Of a stretch of 34,015 bases of DNA, positions 1 through 7,961 are shown one piece after another. The notes beneath the pieces were generated by a model, which was given only the letters and a program-made list of their open reading frames with translations, was not told the DNA's origin and did no database searches. The first letter of the stretch is position 1. Each line of letters begins with the position of its first letter. The position numbers and the translations under genes are program-made. Origin of the DNA: an uncultured bacterium. Lineage in GTDB: Bacteria > Cyanobacteriota > Vampirovibrionia > Gastranaerophilales > Gastranaerophilaceae. Location of the stretch: NCBI GenBank assembly GCA_900551915.1, contig URXT01000020.1, positions 1-34,015 of the forward strand, read 5' to 3'.

Positions 1-31
1 GAAGAGCCTTCTCTTACGGTTAATCCGTAAT

Positions 32-658
32 TTAGTTTCCGGCCTGGATGAATAAACTTATAATGTCATTAAGCTGTGAATACTGACGGTGGAGCTTTTG
101 GGTTTGGCTTTCCAGAATGTTAATCTGGCGTCTGTATTCAGCTATGTTATTTTGGCATTCACGTGCAGATGCGTTAAGGTTCTCCTGAACAGCCTGAGCT
201 TCCTGCAAAACACCTTTCATGGAAATTCCAAGAGCTTCCATTGTCTGTTTGATAATTTGTGCGCCTGTTTGTTTGGAAACGTTAGATGGAATTTTTGTAA
301 TCAATTGTCTTAAAACTTCAACGTTTGCAGGCAATTCATAATCATCAAATTCATTGATAAAAGCTTCCGGAGTTGCAGTATGAATTGGAGATGGCGCTTC
401 AGCCGTCTGGTTAAAGTTCATTGTAAATGGCTGCTGTTTTGGAGTTTCGCTTGCAAGGTTTTCATAGGTATGTACCTGCTGCGGTGTTTCCTGAATGAAT
501 TCAAACGCCGGCATTGTGTCATTTAATAAAATCGGTTCTTCTGTTTTTTCAGGTTCCTGAGTTTGTGTCTGAGTTTGAATAATATCAACGTCAGTTTGTT
601 TTTTGAGTGCATCAACTATTTTTTTGCCTACGCCGTCTGTCATTCTGTTATTAACCAT
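32..658 (-). CDS. hypothetical protein with C-terminal coiled coil
   Basis: A 208-residue protein of unknown function. The first ~100 residues are low in hydrophobic residues and rich in Gln, Thr, Glu and Pro (a QTQTQTQEPEKTEEP stretch near residue 28), as in a disordered linker. Residues ~100-135 look like a short folded helical part. Residues ~150-205 are a charged, Gln-rich heptad-like helix with no proline, consistent with a coiled coil. There is no signal peptide or membrane segment, so it is probably cytosolic. AGAGGAACAAG precedes the ATG at 658 and supports that start; an internal Met five residues later is possible. A TTACGG/CCGTAA inverted repeat (14-30) lies just after the stop, without a U-run. 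It could be a scaffold or cell-division accessory protein, but nothing identifies it. Confidence 0.7.
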   Translation of the reverse strand: MVNNRMTDGVGKKIVDALKKQTDVDIIQTQTQTQEPEKTEEPILLNDTMPAFEFIQETPQQVHTYENLASETPKQQPFTMNFNQTAEAPSPIHTATPEAFINEFDDYELPANVEVLRQLITKIPSNVSKQTGAQIIKQTMEALGISMKGVLQEAQAVQENLNASARECQNNIAEYRRQINILESQTQKLHRQYSQLNDIISLFIQAGN

Positions 659-782
659 CTTGTTCCTCTAACTTTCTACTAAGATATAAAAATTATACAA
701 AAGACACAATTTTATTTCAAGAAAAATAAGGCTTTTATATCCAAATGGTTACGAAATGCTAAGTTTCACATTGGAATACAAG

Positions 783-811
783 TTGCAAGAGCATTTGAAA
801 TATGTTATATT
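783..811 (+). promoter_or_regulatory. promoter of the PurH-like gene
   Basis: TTGCAA (783-788), a 17-base spacer and TATATT (806-811) form a good housekeeping-type promoter. The predicted transcript starts near 818, and GAGAGG (826-831) is the ribosome binding site for the ATG at 836. Confidence 0.5.
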
Positions 812-835
812 AATTCGTACAGTTTGAGAGGTATT

Positions 836-2272
836 ATGAGAAAAAAAGTTTATGTGAGTGTTTATGATTATACAGGGCTTACAGATTACTTGCAGGTTTT
901 GAATGAAAAATTTAACTATGATATTTTTTCATCAGGCAGCACGCTTGAGTATTTAAATAAAAATGGCTTAAACGCGGAAGATATTTCAGAGTTAGGAATT
1001 GCAGACGGATTTTACGCAAGAACTTTTTTAGAAGATTTTATCCGCAAAAATTTTGATATGGTAATAATCAATTTCAGGCCGGTTGACGATATTGCTGAAA
1101 AAACAGATGATATAAAAGCTTTTATCGAAGCTGTGAATCTTCTTGATTTTTCTATTCTCCGCGCAGCTGCAAAGGTTTTTGAAAACACCATTGTCGTAAC
1201 TGAAAAATCCGAATTTTATAACACAATCAATGTTAATTCATACGATAAACAGAAACTTTCATTAAAGGCTTTTCAATATTTGTCTGATTACGACGAGGAG
1301 ATTGCTGAAAAAATTGCAGTTTATTCAGGCGAGGATGAGCGCAAACTTCTGAATTTAACCAAACTATATGAACTTAAATACGGCTCAAATCCATATCAAA
1401 GAGCAGCTTTGTATAAATCCGAAAACATGGCGGATTATAGAGTTCTTAACGAAAAAGAGCTTTCATACAACGATATTTTAAACTTAAATACTGCCCTTAA
1501 GCTTATAAGCGAATTTTACGATGTAAATGCAGCTGCGATAGTTAAACATAACCTTCCATGCGGTGTAGCATTGGGAAGAAGTCTTTTTGACGCTTATACA
1601 AAAGCCTTTGACTGTGACCCATTTGCTACCTTCAGCGGTACAATCGCGTTTTCTCAATCTGTTAATTTTGAAGTCGCAAAACAATTAAGTTCAATGTCTG
1701 TAAAGGTTGTTGCTGCACCATATTACGAGGATGATGCGCTGAAACATCTTATGCAGAATTCGGATTTGAAAATAGTCAGAATTTACACCGAGCTTAAGAA
1801 CTTCAAAAAGCTTATAACAGAAGAAATAATTTCAACACCTCTGGGAACGCTTGTTCAGGAGCCTAACAAAAGCGAACTTGATAAAGATTTATTTAAAGTC
1901 GTGACAAAAACAAAACCAACAGCTGAACAGCTTGAAGATGCGATTTTTGCCTGGAAAGTTGTAAAATACGCAAGGACAAATGCTGTTGTAGTTGCAAAAG
2001 ATTTTAAAACAACCGCGATTTCTCAAGGACATACCAACAATGTTGCGGCAATCGAAAATGCAATGGATATCGCATGCGAAAATTCAAAAGATGCAGTTCT
2101 TGCAACGGATGAAGCGATTATTACAGGTGAATGCATAAATGCGGCGGCTCAAGGCCGAATTTCATTGATAATTCAGCCGGGCGGCTCAATTCGCGACAAA
2201 GAAGTTATTGCAGCTGCTGACAAACTCGGAATTGCAATGGTTGTAACCGGAATTCGAAACCTGAGTTTTTAA
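836..2272 (+). CDS. purH: strongly diverged PurH-like protein (AICAR transformylase / IMP cyclohydrolase family)
   Basis: A 478-residue homologue of bifunctional PurH, which formylates AICAR and cyclises FAICAR to IMP in purine synthesis. Seen: an MGS-like N-terminal domain (VYVSVYDYTG), LKYGSNPYQRAALY, KELSYNDILN, the KH pair of the transformylase (IVKHNLPCG), TNAVVVAK, and the family ending IIQPGGSIRDKEVIAAAD / GIAMVVTG. Odd: the cyclohydrolase hallmark V-K-T-L-H-P-K-I-H-G-G is absent, the transformylase G-x-G-A-G-Q-M-S-R segment is replaced by AISQGHTNNV, and D-A-F-F-P-F is replaced by DEAIITG. The protein is also shorter than the usual ~510-530 residues. The start is the ATG at 836, not the TTG at 824, because GAGAGG sits five bases before it. 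It may be a paralogue with one or both activities lost. Family assignment is secure; activity is doubtful. Confidence 0.8.
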   Translation: MRKKVYVSVYDYTGLTDYLQVLNEKFNYDIFSSGSTLEYLNKNGLNAEDISELGIADGFYARTFLEDFIRKNFDMVIINFRPVDDIAEKTDDIKAFIEAVNLLDFSILRAAAKVFENTIVVTEKSEFYNTINVNSYDKQKLSLKAFQYLSDYDEEIAEKIAVYSGEDERKLLNLTKLYELKYGSNPYQRAALYKSENMADYRVLNEKELSYNDILNLNTALKLISEFYDVNAAAIVKHNLPCGVALGRSLFDAYTKAFDCDPFATFSGTIAFSQSVNFEVAKQLSSMSVKVVAAPYYEDDALKHLMQNSDLKIVRIYTELKNFKKLITEEIISTPLGTLVQEPNKSELDKDLFKVVTKTKPTAEQLEDAIFAWKVVKYARTNAVVVAKDFKTTAISQGHTNNVAAIENAMDIACENSKDAVLATDEAIITGECINAAAQGRISLIIQPGGSIRDKEVIAAADKLGIAMVVTGIRNLSF

Positions 2273-3159
2273 AGCATATCAGCAATGATTTTCTCGCGCA
2301 AACCGGGATAATGGTTTAAAACATTTTCTAATTGAATGTCAAAAAGATTTTCGCCATGGTCGTTAATCTGGCAAAGACATGGCCCGTTAAGAGTTTCTTC
2401 AATTAATATAGGATATTTTATATTATTTTTCACAGCCATAATTTTGGTATTATTCAAAACGGCCATCATCCAGAACCATATATCATCATTTGTCGGAGCA
2501 AGTTCCATAAATAATTTTTCGTTTGTAATATCCTTGTATAATGAATGCGGCGGGTAAAGAACTCCTCCGCCTCCGCTTAATTTGTTTGCAAAAGACGGGA
2601 ATTTGTAATTTTGTTCATATCTGCCTTTAAATTTGCCGTTTTTGAGTAATATTTTCGTTGTTCTGTGACAGTGAATGTGTTGCGGAAATTCAAGATAAGA
2701 ATTGTATAATCTTTCAAGCCATTCTTTATCATAAAATACATCATCATCTGTCGTAACTATTATATCCTCCGGATGCTCGGGAAGAATCGGCACGAGCTTT
2801 TTGTATGGTTTGACATCATGCCACCAGCGAATTTTTAGGCCAAATTGTTTTAACCGAAGAATTTCTTCCGGCAAATCTGCTTCAAGGTTTGGAAATTGTT
2901 CTTTTGCCAGCCATAAAACAAGCATATCAGGTTTTACTGTTTGCTGCATAAGTGACGATAAACAAATATGAAGTGTTGGAATTCGTTCAGGAAATGACGT
3001 AAGCGAGACAATCAGCTTTGTTTTTCTTGGTGTCTGAATCAACCCACTCTCGGTTACCGGCGTGTAATTGTATTTTTGCGCAGTGTTGTATTCAAAACGC
3101 AAGCCGCAGATATTTATAATTCTTCTTGTTCCTGCTTTTTCTTTTGTAAAAAGCTTCAT
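2269..3159 (-). CDS. GT-A fold glycosyltransferase-like protein
   Basis: A 296-residue soluble protein. Residues ~45-75 resemble the nucleotide-sugar binding start of family-2-like glycosyltransferases (KLIVSLTSFPERI, then LHICLSSLMQQT). VTTDDDVFYDKEW near residue 135 is a DxD-type metal and sugar-nucleotide motif. A Gly-rich loop (KLSGGGGVLYPP) and APTNDDIWFW follow, as in transferases acting on surface polysaccharide. Its ATG overlaps the stop of the ATP-grasp gene by four bases (ATGA), so the two are translationally coupled. The pair probably adds or modifies sugars of a capsule, LPS or teichuronic-like glycan. Donor and acceptor cannot be read from sequence. Its 3' end overlaps the convergent PurH-like stop codon. 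Confidence 0.72.
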   Translation of the reverse strand: MKLFTKEKAGTRRIINICGLRFEYNTAQKYNYTPVTESGLIQTPRKTKLIVSLTSFPERIPTLHICLSSLMQQTVKPDMLVLWLAKEQFPNLEADLPEEILRLKQFGLKIRWWHDVKPYKKLVPILPEHPEDIIVTTDDDVFYDKEWLERLYNSYLEFPQHIHCHRTTKILLKNGKFKGRYEQNYKFPSFANKLSGGGGVLYPPHSLYKDITNEKLFMELAPTNDDIWFWMMAVLNNTKIMAVKNNIKYPILIEETLNGPCLCQINDHGENLFDIQLENVLNHYPGLREKIIADML

Positions 3160-4082
3160 TTAGAATAGACCTCTTGTTTTTTCGGTAACTCAAGCATTTG
3201 TCCAAGCTTTAAGTTGTACTCTTCCGGTTTAAACACATCAACTCCGCTGGCAGATGTAAATGTCATTTCTCCAAAGTAGATTTTACCATCAACATTATAG
3301 AAATCGACACGTACCAACGCAAAATCTTTTGATAAGATTTCTGCAAGTTCAATCATTTTTTCTAAATTTTCCGGCGGCGGAACTTCCTCTTTTGAATTTT
3401 CATACGTCAATAAAAACGGCTGTAAATTCCATTTTGTATCATAAATATTTTCTGTTCTATGTGTGTAGCGTCCCTGGTCAATCCAGATAAACTGAGGTTT
3501 GCCGTTAAAACATAAAATTTTGTAATCGTTAAGTTCGCCTTTGGAATCAGACATAAAAGCTTCGGCTGTAATTTTTGGCGGAATGTCTTTATATTGCATT
3601 TCAAAACCGGCTTTGTATGCGTAATTACGCTTCATCCATTTGTCAAACTTCTTTTTGGCCTTTTTCTTATCAAATTTGGATTTATCTTTGACTATAATGT
3701 TCCAGGCGCAGCCATGATTTGCTTTTAATACAAATTTGTCCGGAAGCTTGTCAAAATCTATCTCATCAAAGTTGTCCCAAACTCCGAGAAGCGGAATAAG
3801 GTATTCTTTGCCAATTTTTTCTTCAATCCATTCCCTTACCAAATATTTGTCAGCAAGCTTTGTTTTTAAAGGTGAGTTGTCATAAAGTTTTAGCCACTGA
3901 ATTTTTTCATTAAAGGTTTGCGGATTGTCCAAATTTAAAATTTTTCCTGTTCTTTTCTTGTACCATTTTTTCAAAAGTTCAGGCAGATCTCTTTCATCAA
4001 GGTTTCTAGAAAGCGACAATTTATATCCGAAAAGTTTTAGGCAGATGCCATCTCTGTATTTTATTTGTTCAATAATATCCAT
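3156..4082 (-). CDS. TupA-like ATP-grasp protein (polysaccharide biosynthesis)
   Basis: A 308-residue protein resembling the TupA-like ATP-grasp family found in teichuronopeptide and capsule clusters, where members are thought to ligate amino acids to glycan carboxylates. Seen: TFNEKIQWLKLYD (family N-terminal signature), KLADKYLVREW, LPDKFVLKANHGCAWNIIVKDKS (ATP-grasp nucleotide-binding strand and loop), a Lys-rich helix, ITAEAFM, and VRVDFYNVDGKIYFGEMTF near residue 260 with the metal-binding acidic residues. It has its own promoter (4106-4134) and AGGTGAT as ribosome binding site. First gene of a two-gene operon with the downstream glycosyltransferase. Exact substrate unknown. Confidence 0.78.
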   Translation of the reverse strand: MDIIEQIKYRDGICLKLFGYKLSLSRNLDERDLPELLKKWYKKRTGKILNLDNPQTFNEKIQWLKLYDNSPLKTKLADKYLVREWIEEKIGKEYLIPLLGVWDNFDEIDFDKLPDKFVLKANHGCAWNIIVKDKSKFDKKKAKKKFDKWMKRNYAYKAGFEMQYKDIPPKITAEAFMSDSKGELNDYKILCFNGKPQFIWIDQGRYTHRTENIYDTKWNLQPFLLTYENSKEEVPPPENLEKMIELAEILSKDFALVRVDFYNVDGKIYFGEMTFTSASGVDVFKPEEYNLKLGQMLELPKKQEVYSK

Positions 4083-4105
4083 AAACTATATATCACCTGA
4101 ATATA

Positions 4106-4134
4106 ATTTTAGAATGATATTTTCAGAAAGTCAA
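4106..4134 (-). promoter_or_regulatory. promoter of the ATP-grasp/glycosyltransferase operon
   Basis: On the minus strand TTGACT (4134-4129), a 17-base spacer and TAAAAT (4111-4106). It lies between the terminator of the upstream small RNA and the ATG at 4082, so the operon does not depend on the RNA's promoter. Confidence 0.6.
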
Positions 4135-4138
4135 TCAT

Positions 4139-4173
4139 AAAAAAAAACGGAGGATTTGATTTCCGCCGTTTTT
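4139..4173 (-). terminator. Rho-independent terminator ending the minus-strand small RNA
   Basis: Read on the minus strand, a hairpin with arms AACGGCGGA and TCCTCCGTT (one mismatch) is followed by nine U. The plus strand also has a T-run (4169-4173), so it may act in both directions. Confidence 0.7.
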
Positions 4174-4313
4174 ATCGGGAACGATAAATAGTTACTTGTT
4201 TGTGATAACATTAAAATATTTTAATAGAATTATAAAGTTTGTTGGTTGTTTAGATTAAATTTCAAGTCCTGCCAGTTTATAATCATCTGTCAGATTAATT
4301 TATTTATCCTTAC
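4139..4313 (-). ncRNA. candidate small RNA divergent from an XRE regulator
   Basis: The 347-base gap between the ATP-grasp gene and the XRE gene holds a complete transcription unit on the minus strand. A near-consensus promoter (TTGACA, 17 bases, TATAAT; 4348-4320) predicts a start near 4313, and a strong terminator ends the transcript near 4139, giving about 175 nt. The next gene downstream has its own promoter, so this is not simply its leader. A six-pair hairpin UUATCG-UUCC-CGAUAA (4173-4188) directly precedes the terminator stem. The only ORF is an 18-codon one (ATG at 4286, stop ending at 4230) without a clear ribosome binding site. It could be a regulatory RNA or a tiny-peptide mRNA. 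I recognise no known family. Confidence 0.5.
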
Positions 4314-4319
4314 CTTTTT

Positions 4320-4348
4320 ATTATAGGACGTAATAAGTCTTATGTCAA
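4320..4348 (-). promoter_or_regulatory. near-consensus promoter of the small RNA
   Basis: On the minus strand TTGACA (4348-4343), a spacer of exactly 17 bases, and TATAAT (4325-4320). The spacer is occupied by the first operator arm (4325-4343), so a bound repressor would block it. Confidence 0.65.
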
Positions 4349-4382
4349 GCGTTAGCTTAAAAATTAAGACTCATTACGCCCT
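4325..4382. promoter_or_regulatory. inverted operator pair between XRE gene and small RNA
   Basis: Two 19-base arms in inverted orientation: 4325-4343 (AGGACGTAATAAGTCTTAT) and 4364-4382 (reverse complement AGGGCGTAATGAGTCTTAA). They are identical at 16 of 19 positions with a 20-base spacer. The first lies inside the small-RNA promoter, the second upstream of the XRE gene's TATAAT (4408-4413). The same motif precedes the second XRE gene at 12856. This fits autoregulation by the adjacent XRE protein (inference). Confidence 0.6.
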
Positions 4383-4429
4383 TAATCAGTTTTAACAGTG
4401 CGATTACTATAATAAAAAGAAGGTATTTT

Positions 4430-5113
4430 ATGTTTAAAAATCTTAAAGAAGGTTTTGGTGCTCGTCTCAAAGAGCTTAGAAGAGCTAAAGGGTACACACA
4501 GGAAAAGTTGGCAGAAAAACTTGATATTACTCAACGTCAACTTACAAGAATTGAAACGGGTGAGAATTTTCCGTCAGTTGAAACTATTGAAAAAATAAGT
4601 TTTTATTTGGAAGCAGACTTAACAAGTCTTTTTGACTTTACCTGGGATAAAGAGTACGCCATATGTTCGACCGGAACTTATGACAAGCCTGTTTTTGAAG
4701 TTTGTGTAAAGGATGAAGTTGTTGATTTGAGCAAATATCTAAAGAAAAATAAAAGCCCTTCCCATTACAATTTAAAAGAACTTATAAATATTCAGAATTC
4801 AGATGAAAGCATGCTTAAATCCGCAAAAAATATTAATCAATCTTTTACAATTGTTTATAAAGATGAAGATGGCGAACTTTCGCATATTAAAACCTACAAT
4901 CCTGACGGTACAATTGATACTGACATGTCAACAAACAGGGTAAACGGCGAAAGATATTATAAAGCTCTTTGTGAAGATTTGAAACATTACAGTGAAGATC
5001 TTAACAGAATGAAATTTGTTCGTCTTGCAATGGAAGCCGTTAAGGATAAAAGCAAACTTGAAGAATTAAAATCCTTAATAAAGGGCATTGAGATTGCACA
5101 AGGTATGAATTAA
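4430..5113 (+). CDS. XRE-family transcriptional regulator
   Basis: A 227-residue DNA-binding protein. Residues ~10-65 are a classic helix-turn-helix of the Cro/C1 type: LKELRRAKGYTQEKLAEKL, then ITQRQLTRIETGE and PSVETIEKISFYLE. The remaining ~160 residues are an unrecognised C-terminal domain containing FDFTWDKEYA, a central strand-rich part with YNPDGTIDTD, and a C-terminal charged helix. It likely senses something or oligomerises. The regulator at 12207-12809 has the same layout (FEW after the HTH, then a SDG or PDG turn), so the two are paralogues. TATAAT at 4408 and AAGAAGG at 4417 support the start. It probably represses itself and the divergent small RNA through the 4325-4382 operator. 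Confidence 0.85.
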   Translation: MFKNLKEGFGARLKELRRAKGYTQEKLAEKLDITQRQLTRIETGENFPSVETIEKISFYLEADLTSLFDFTWDKEYAICSTGTYDKPVFEVCVKDEVVDLSKYLKKNKSPSHYNLKELINIQNSDESMLKSAKNINQSFTIVYKDEDGELSHIKTYNPDGTIDTDMSTNRVNGERYYKALCEDLKHYSEDLNRMKFVRLAMEAVKDKSKLEELKSLIKGIEIAQGMN

Positions 5114-5201
5114 ATTAGTTTTAATGTTTTTTGCAAGATTTTAGATTTTATACTAATATTATTTTAAAAGAGCAAACAAAAATAGAAACGGAAGTATGGA
5201 A

Positions 5202-5645
5202 ATGAAATCTTGGAATGAATATTTTTTGGACCTGGCAAAAACCTGCGCCAGCCGTTCAAACTGTATCAGAGCACAGGTCGGAGCGGTTATTGTCGGTGAA
5301 GATAAGAAAATTAAAGCAACGGGTTACAACGGAACGCCTTCAAAAGTAGAATCCTGCTATGAACGCGGCGAATGTTACCGAATAAAACACAATATCCCTT
5401 CAGGAACCCGCTATGAAACCTGCCGCTCAATTCACGCTGAGCAAAACGCAATAATTCAGGCCGGCCAGGATAGATGTAAAGGGTCTACAATGTATATTTG
5501 GGGACACGATTTCATCTGTATTTTATGCAAGAGATTTATTGTTCAGGCCGGAATTAAAGATGTATATCTTCAAAAGAACGAAACTTCGCCAATAAATTAC
5601 GTAACAGTTGACGATATCAGAAGGGAACTTGAAGAAACCAGATAA
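5202..5645 (+). CDS. dCMP deaminase family protein (ComEB-like)
   Basis: A 147-residue zinc-dependent deoxycytidylate deaminase homologue. It would convert dCMP to dUMP to feed thymidylate synthesis, in the cytosol. Seen: SWNEYFLDLAKTCASRSNC at the N-terminus, QVGAVIV, ATGYNGTP, the zinc and proton-shuttle motif IHAEQNAI, and the paired zinc cysteines in CILCKRF. The usual Pro before the first Cys is Ile here. GECYR and TCRSIHAE add further Cys residues as in structural-zinc members. The start is placed at 5202 because GGAAG (5190-5194) is seven bases before it but only one base before the ATG at 5196. It stands alone between the XRE gene and the flagellar operon. Confidence 0.85.
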   Translation: MKSWNEYFLDLAKTCASRSNCIRAQVGAVIVGEDKKIKATGYNGTPSKVESCYERGECYRIKHNIPSGTRYETCRSIHAEQNAIIQAGQDRCKGSTMYIWGHDFICILCKRFIVQAGIKDVYLQKNETSPINYVTVDDIRRELEETR

Positions 5646-5798
5646 TCGCCCTCCCTGCATGACTTTTCCATGAAAATCATTAAATAATTCGTATGAAATC
5701 TTATATTTTAACTACATTAAACGTATGATTTCTTATAAATTCGCTTAACAAATACGCATTTAATACGTTAATATAAGAAAAGAAAGGCAGGGAAATAG

Positions 5799-6146
5799 AT
5801 GCAATACAATGCGGGATGGATGCCAAAATACGATTTAGAGGCAAGAATTCAGCACACAAAACTCGACTCGGGGCTTTATGGAATTCAGCCGATGAGGCTT
5901 GAGGGTATTGAATCTCCGGCAACAGGAGATTTCAAAACGGTGTTTTCAGGGCTTGTCGAAAATCTGAATGCTGAACTTAACGCTCCCGACAACCTTTTGA
6001 AAGATGTGATGAGCGGGAACAACAACATTGATATCCATGATGTTATGACAGCCATGGCAAAATCGGAAATCAGCGTTAACGTAGCAACACAAATTACCGG
6101 AAAAGTCATACAGGCGTATGACAAAGTTATGCAAATTCAGGTGTAA
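5799..6146 (+). CDS. fliE: flagellar hook-basal body complex protein FliE
   Basis: A 115-residue protein at the head of the flagellar operon, directly before fliF. FliE joins the MS ring to the proximal rod. The identifying part is the C-terminal two-thirds: FKTVFSGLVENLNAELNAPD, DIHDVMTAMAKSEISVNVA, and the ending GKVIQAYDKVMQIQV, matching the family's conserved N-K-x-x-x-A-Y-x-x-I-M-x-M-Q-V end. The N-terminal ~35 residues are variable. GGCAGGGA (5786-5793) is the ribosome binding site. The 150-base leader contains CTCCCTGC (5650-5657), which could pair with it, but this is weak. A perfect TGTAAC/GTTACA inverted repeat (6155-6176) follows the gene. Confidence 0.88.
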   Translation: MQYNAGWMPKYDLEARIQHTKLDSGLYGIQPMRLEGIESPATGDFKTVFSGLVENLNAELNAPDNLLKDVMSGNNNIDIHDVMTAMAKSEISVNVATQITGKVIQAYDKVMQIQV

Positions 6147-6257
6147 AATGTTTGTGTAACATTCTAAAAAGTTACAAAAACTTATCAAAATCAGACTGGG
6201 GAAAGCTGCAGGTTAAAATTTATTTAATTTTAGCAAGTGCAGGCGAAGAGGGTTAAA

Positions 6258-7907
6258 ATGGACTTTCAAAAAATACTGGAAAACAAACCTTTATTATACG
6301 GGATTATAGGCGGAATTGTTATTCTGCTTGCTGTTTTTGTCACCATAGGAGCTGTTGTTGCAAAAAATAACAATGGTGGTAAAGGTGCAGCACGTCCGGT
6401 TAGTGAAAAAGTCATTAAAGAACCTCTTGAACTTTTTTCTACAGATAATATAGGAAAAGCAATCGAAGTTCAGTCTTTGCTAGCCCGTGAAGGTATTGTT
6501 GCAAGCCGCAAAGTTGATGGTACAAAATCAGTTGTATATTTGAAAGAATATACAATGCCCCAGCGTGACCAGGCGCTTCTTGCAATTGTTAAAAGCGGTT
6601 TGGTAGACCAGAACGTTGGTTTGGAAATTTTTGACAAAGGCGACTTTACATCAACCAAAGAAGATAAAAAGATCCGTCTTGCACGTGCAATTAACGGCGA
6701 ACTTTCAAGATTAATCAGAAAAATTCCACCGATTGAAAACGCTTCCGTGTTTATTTCAATTCCGGAAGACACAATGTTTACGACAATGAAAAAGCCAGTA
6801 ACTGCAACCGTTCAGGTTTCAATTCCGGTCGGCGATAAACTTGATCCTTTGAAAGTAAAAGCTATCACAAACCTGCTTTTGGGAAGCGTAAGCGGGCTTG
6901 AAACAGATAATATTTCAATAACCGACACAAACGGAAACGTCTATTCAAGCATGATGGATGTTGACGACGAAATGCTTACAAAATTACAAGAGAACGACAA
7001 GTACATGCAGCAAAAAGTCGGAAGACAGCTTGACAGACTTATCGGAGCCGGAAATTATACGGCAACTGTCAGCACCTTCCTTCGCCAGGCTCCAATGGAA
7101 AGAACAAGGATTGAATATGACCCCAACCAGAAAACAGCGGTTTCAGAACAATCTTTTACCGAAGGTCTTGGCGACCAAACGCGTGACACTAATAAAAATC
7201 CTAACGCTGTAAGTGTTTATGTTCCGAACGGACTTGCAGCGGGAGGACAGGATTCTAGCCAGGATAGAAGTTATTCGCGTTCTGCTACAGAAACCCAGTA
7301 CGGCGTTACAAAAACCCAAACAAACGAGTATATCAAACCCGGTATAGTAGAAGAAATTTCAATTGCGGTTACTATGGATAAAAGTGCAATGCCTCCTGAA
7401 ACTACAGTGGAAGAATTGAAAGAATTAATTGCGCGTTCTGCAAGCCCGAAAGCTTTGCCGGAAAACGTAACAATTGCATTTTCAGATGTGTCTGACTTGA
7501 ACCTTGCCGGAGACAGACAGGCAAACCTTCCAAAACCTGATGAAAGCGGCAATCCCTGGTGGATTACAATTGCACTTTGTATAATAGGTCTTGTAACAGT
7601 ATCTAAGATTGTACAAAATAAAATCCGCAAGGCTCAGGAAGAACACGAAAAAGAAGTTGCGGCTCTAAAACAAAAAGAAATGGAACAGGACAAACTTTTG
7701 CAAGAAATGAACGCCCGTGCTGCCCAGTTAACAGAACGCCAGTCAGAACTTGCACAGGGGCTTCTGGAAGCGCAGCAGCGTGAATATCTTGCACTTCATA
7801 CAACAGATGAGCTTGTTAATACTCTTGCAAATATGTCCGCAAATATTTCTGAAGCAGATGAAGAAATCGCAGCAGATAAAATAAAGAGCTGGATTGAGGA
7901 AACTTAA
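6258..7907 (+). CDS. fliF: flagellar MS-ring protein FliF
   Basis: A 549-residue membrane protein that forms the MS ring of the basal body. Seen: an N-terminal membrane helix (residues ~13-37, LLYGIIGGIVILLAVFVTIG), the periplasmic ring-building motifs (IEVQSLLAREGIVA; ARAINGELSRLIRKIPPIENASVFI; PLKVKAITNLLLGSVSGL), a variable Ser/Asn/Gln-rich collar around residues 290-370, a second membrane helix (~437-457), and a long charged cytoplasmic helix ending ADKIKSWIEE, the FliG-binding tail. Length is normal for FliF. The start is the ATG at 6258, preceded by GAAGAGGG, not the upstream GTG at 6237. The tail indicates a FliG partner, so the next gene is of interest. Confidence 0.93.
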   Translation: MDFQKILENKPLLYGIIGGIVILLAVFVTIGAVVAKNNNGGKGAARPVSEKVIKEPLELFSTDNIGKAIEVQSLLAREGIVASRKVDGTKSVVYLKEYTMPQRDQALLAIVKSGLVDQNVGLEIFDKGDFTSTKEDKKIRLARAINGELSRLIRKIPPIENASVFISIPEDTMFTTMKKPVTATVQVSIPVGDKLDPLKVKAITNLLLGSVSGLETDNISITDTNGNVYSSMMDVDDEMLTKLQENDKYMQQKVGRQLDRLIGAGNYTATVSTFLRQAPMERTRIEYDPNQKTAVSEQSFTEGLGDQTRDTNKNPNAVSVYVPNGLAAGGQDSSQDRSYSRSATETQYGVTKTQTNEYIKPGIVEEISIAVTMDKSAMPPETTVEELKELIARSASPKALPENVTIAFSDVSDLNLAGDRQANLPKPDESGNPWWITIALCIIGLVTVSKIVQNKIRKAQEEHEKEVAALKQKEMEQDKLLQEMNARAAQLTERQSELAQGLLEAQQREYLALHTTDELVNTLANMSANISEADEEIAADKIKSWIEET

Positions 7908-7961
7908 CAAATATAAAAACAAACTCGCCATCAGTAAATGAATAAAGGGAAAAGGGAAAAT

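Noticed and set aside
5650..5793. CTCCCTGC in the fliE leader pairing with its ribosome binding site
   Set aside because: Only a short complement over ~130 bases with no supporting stem; likely chance.
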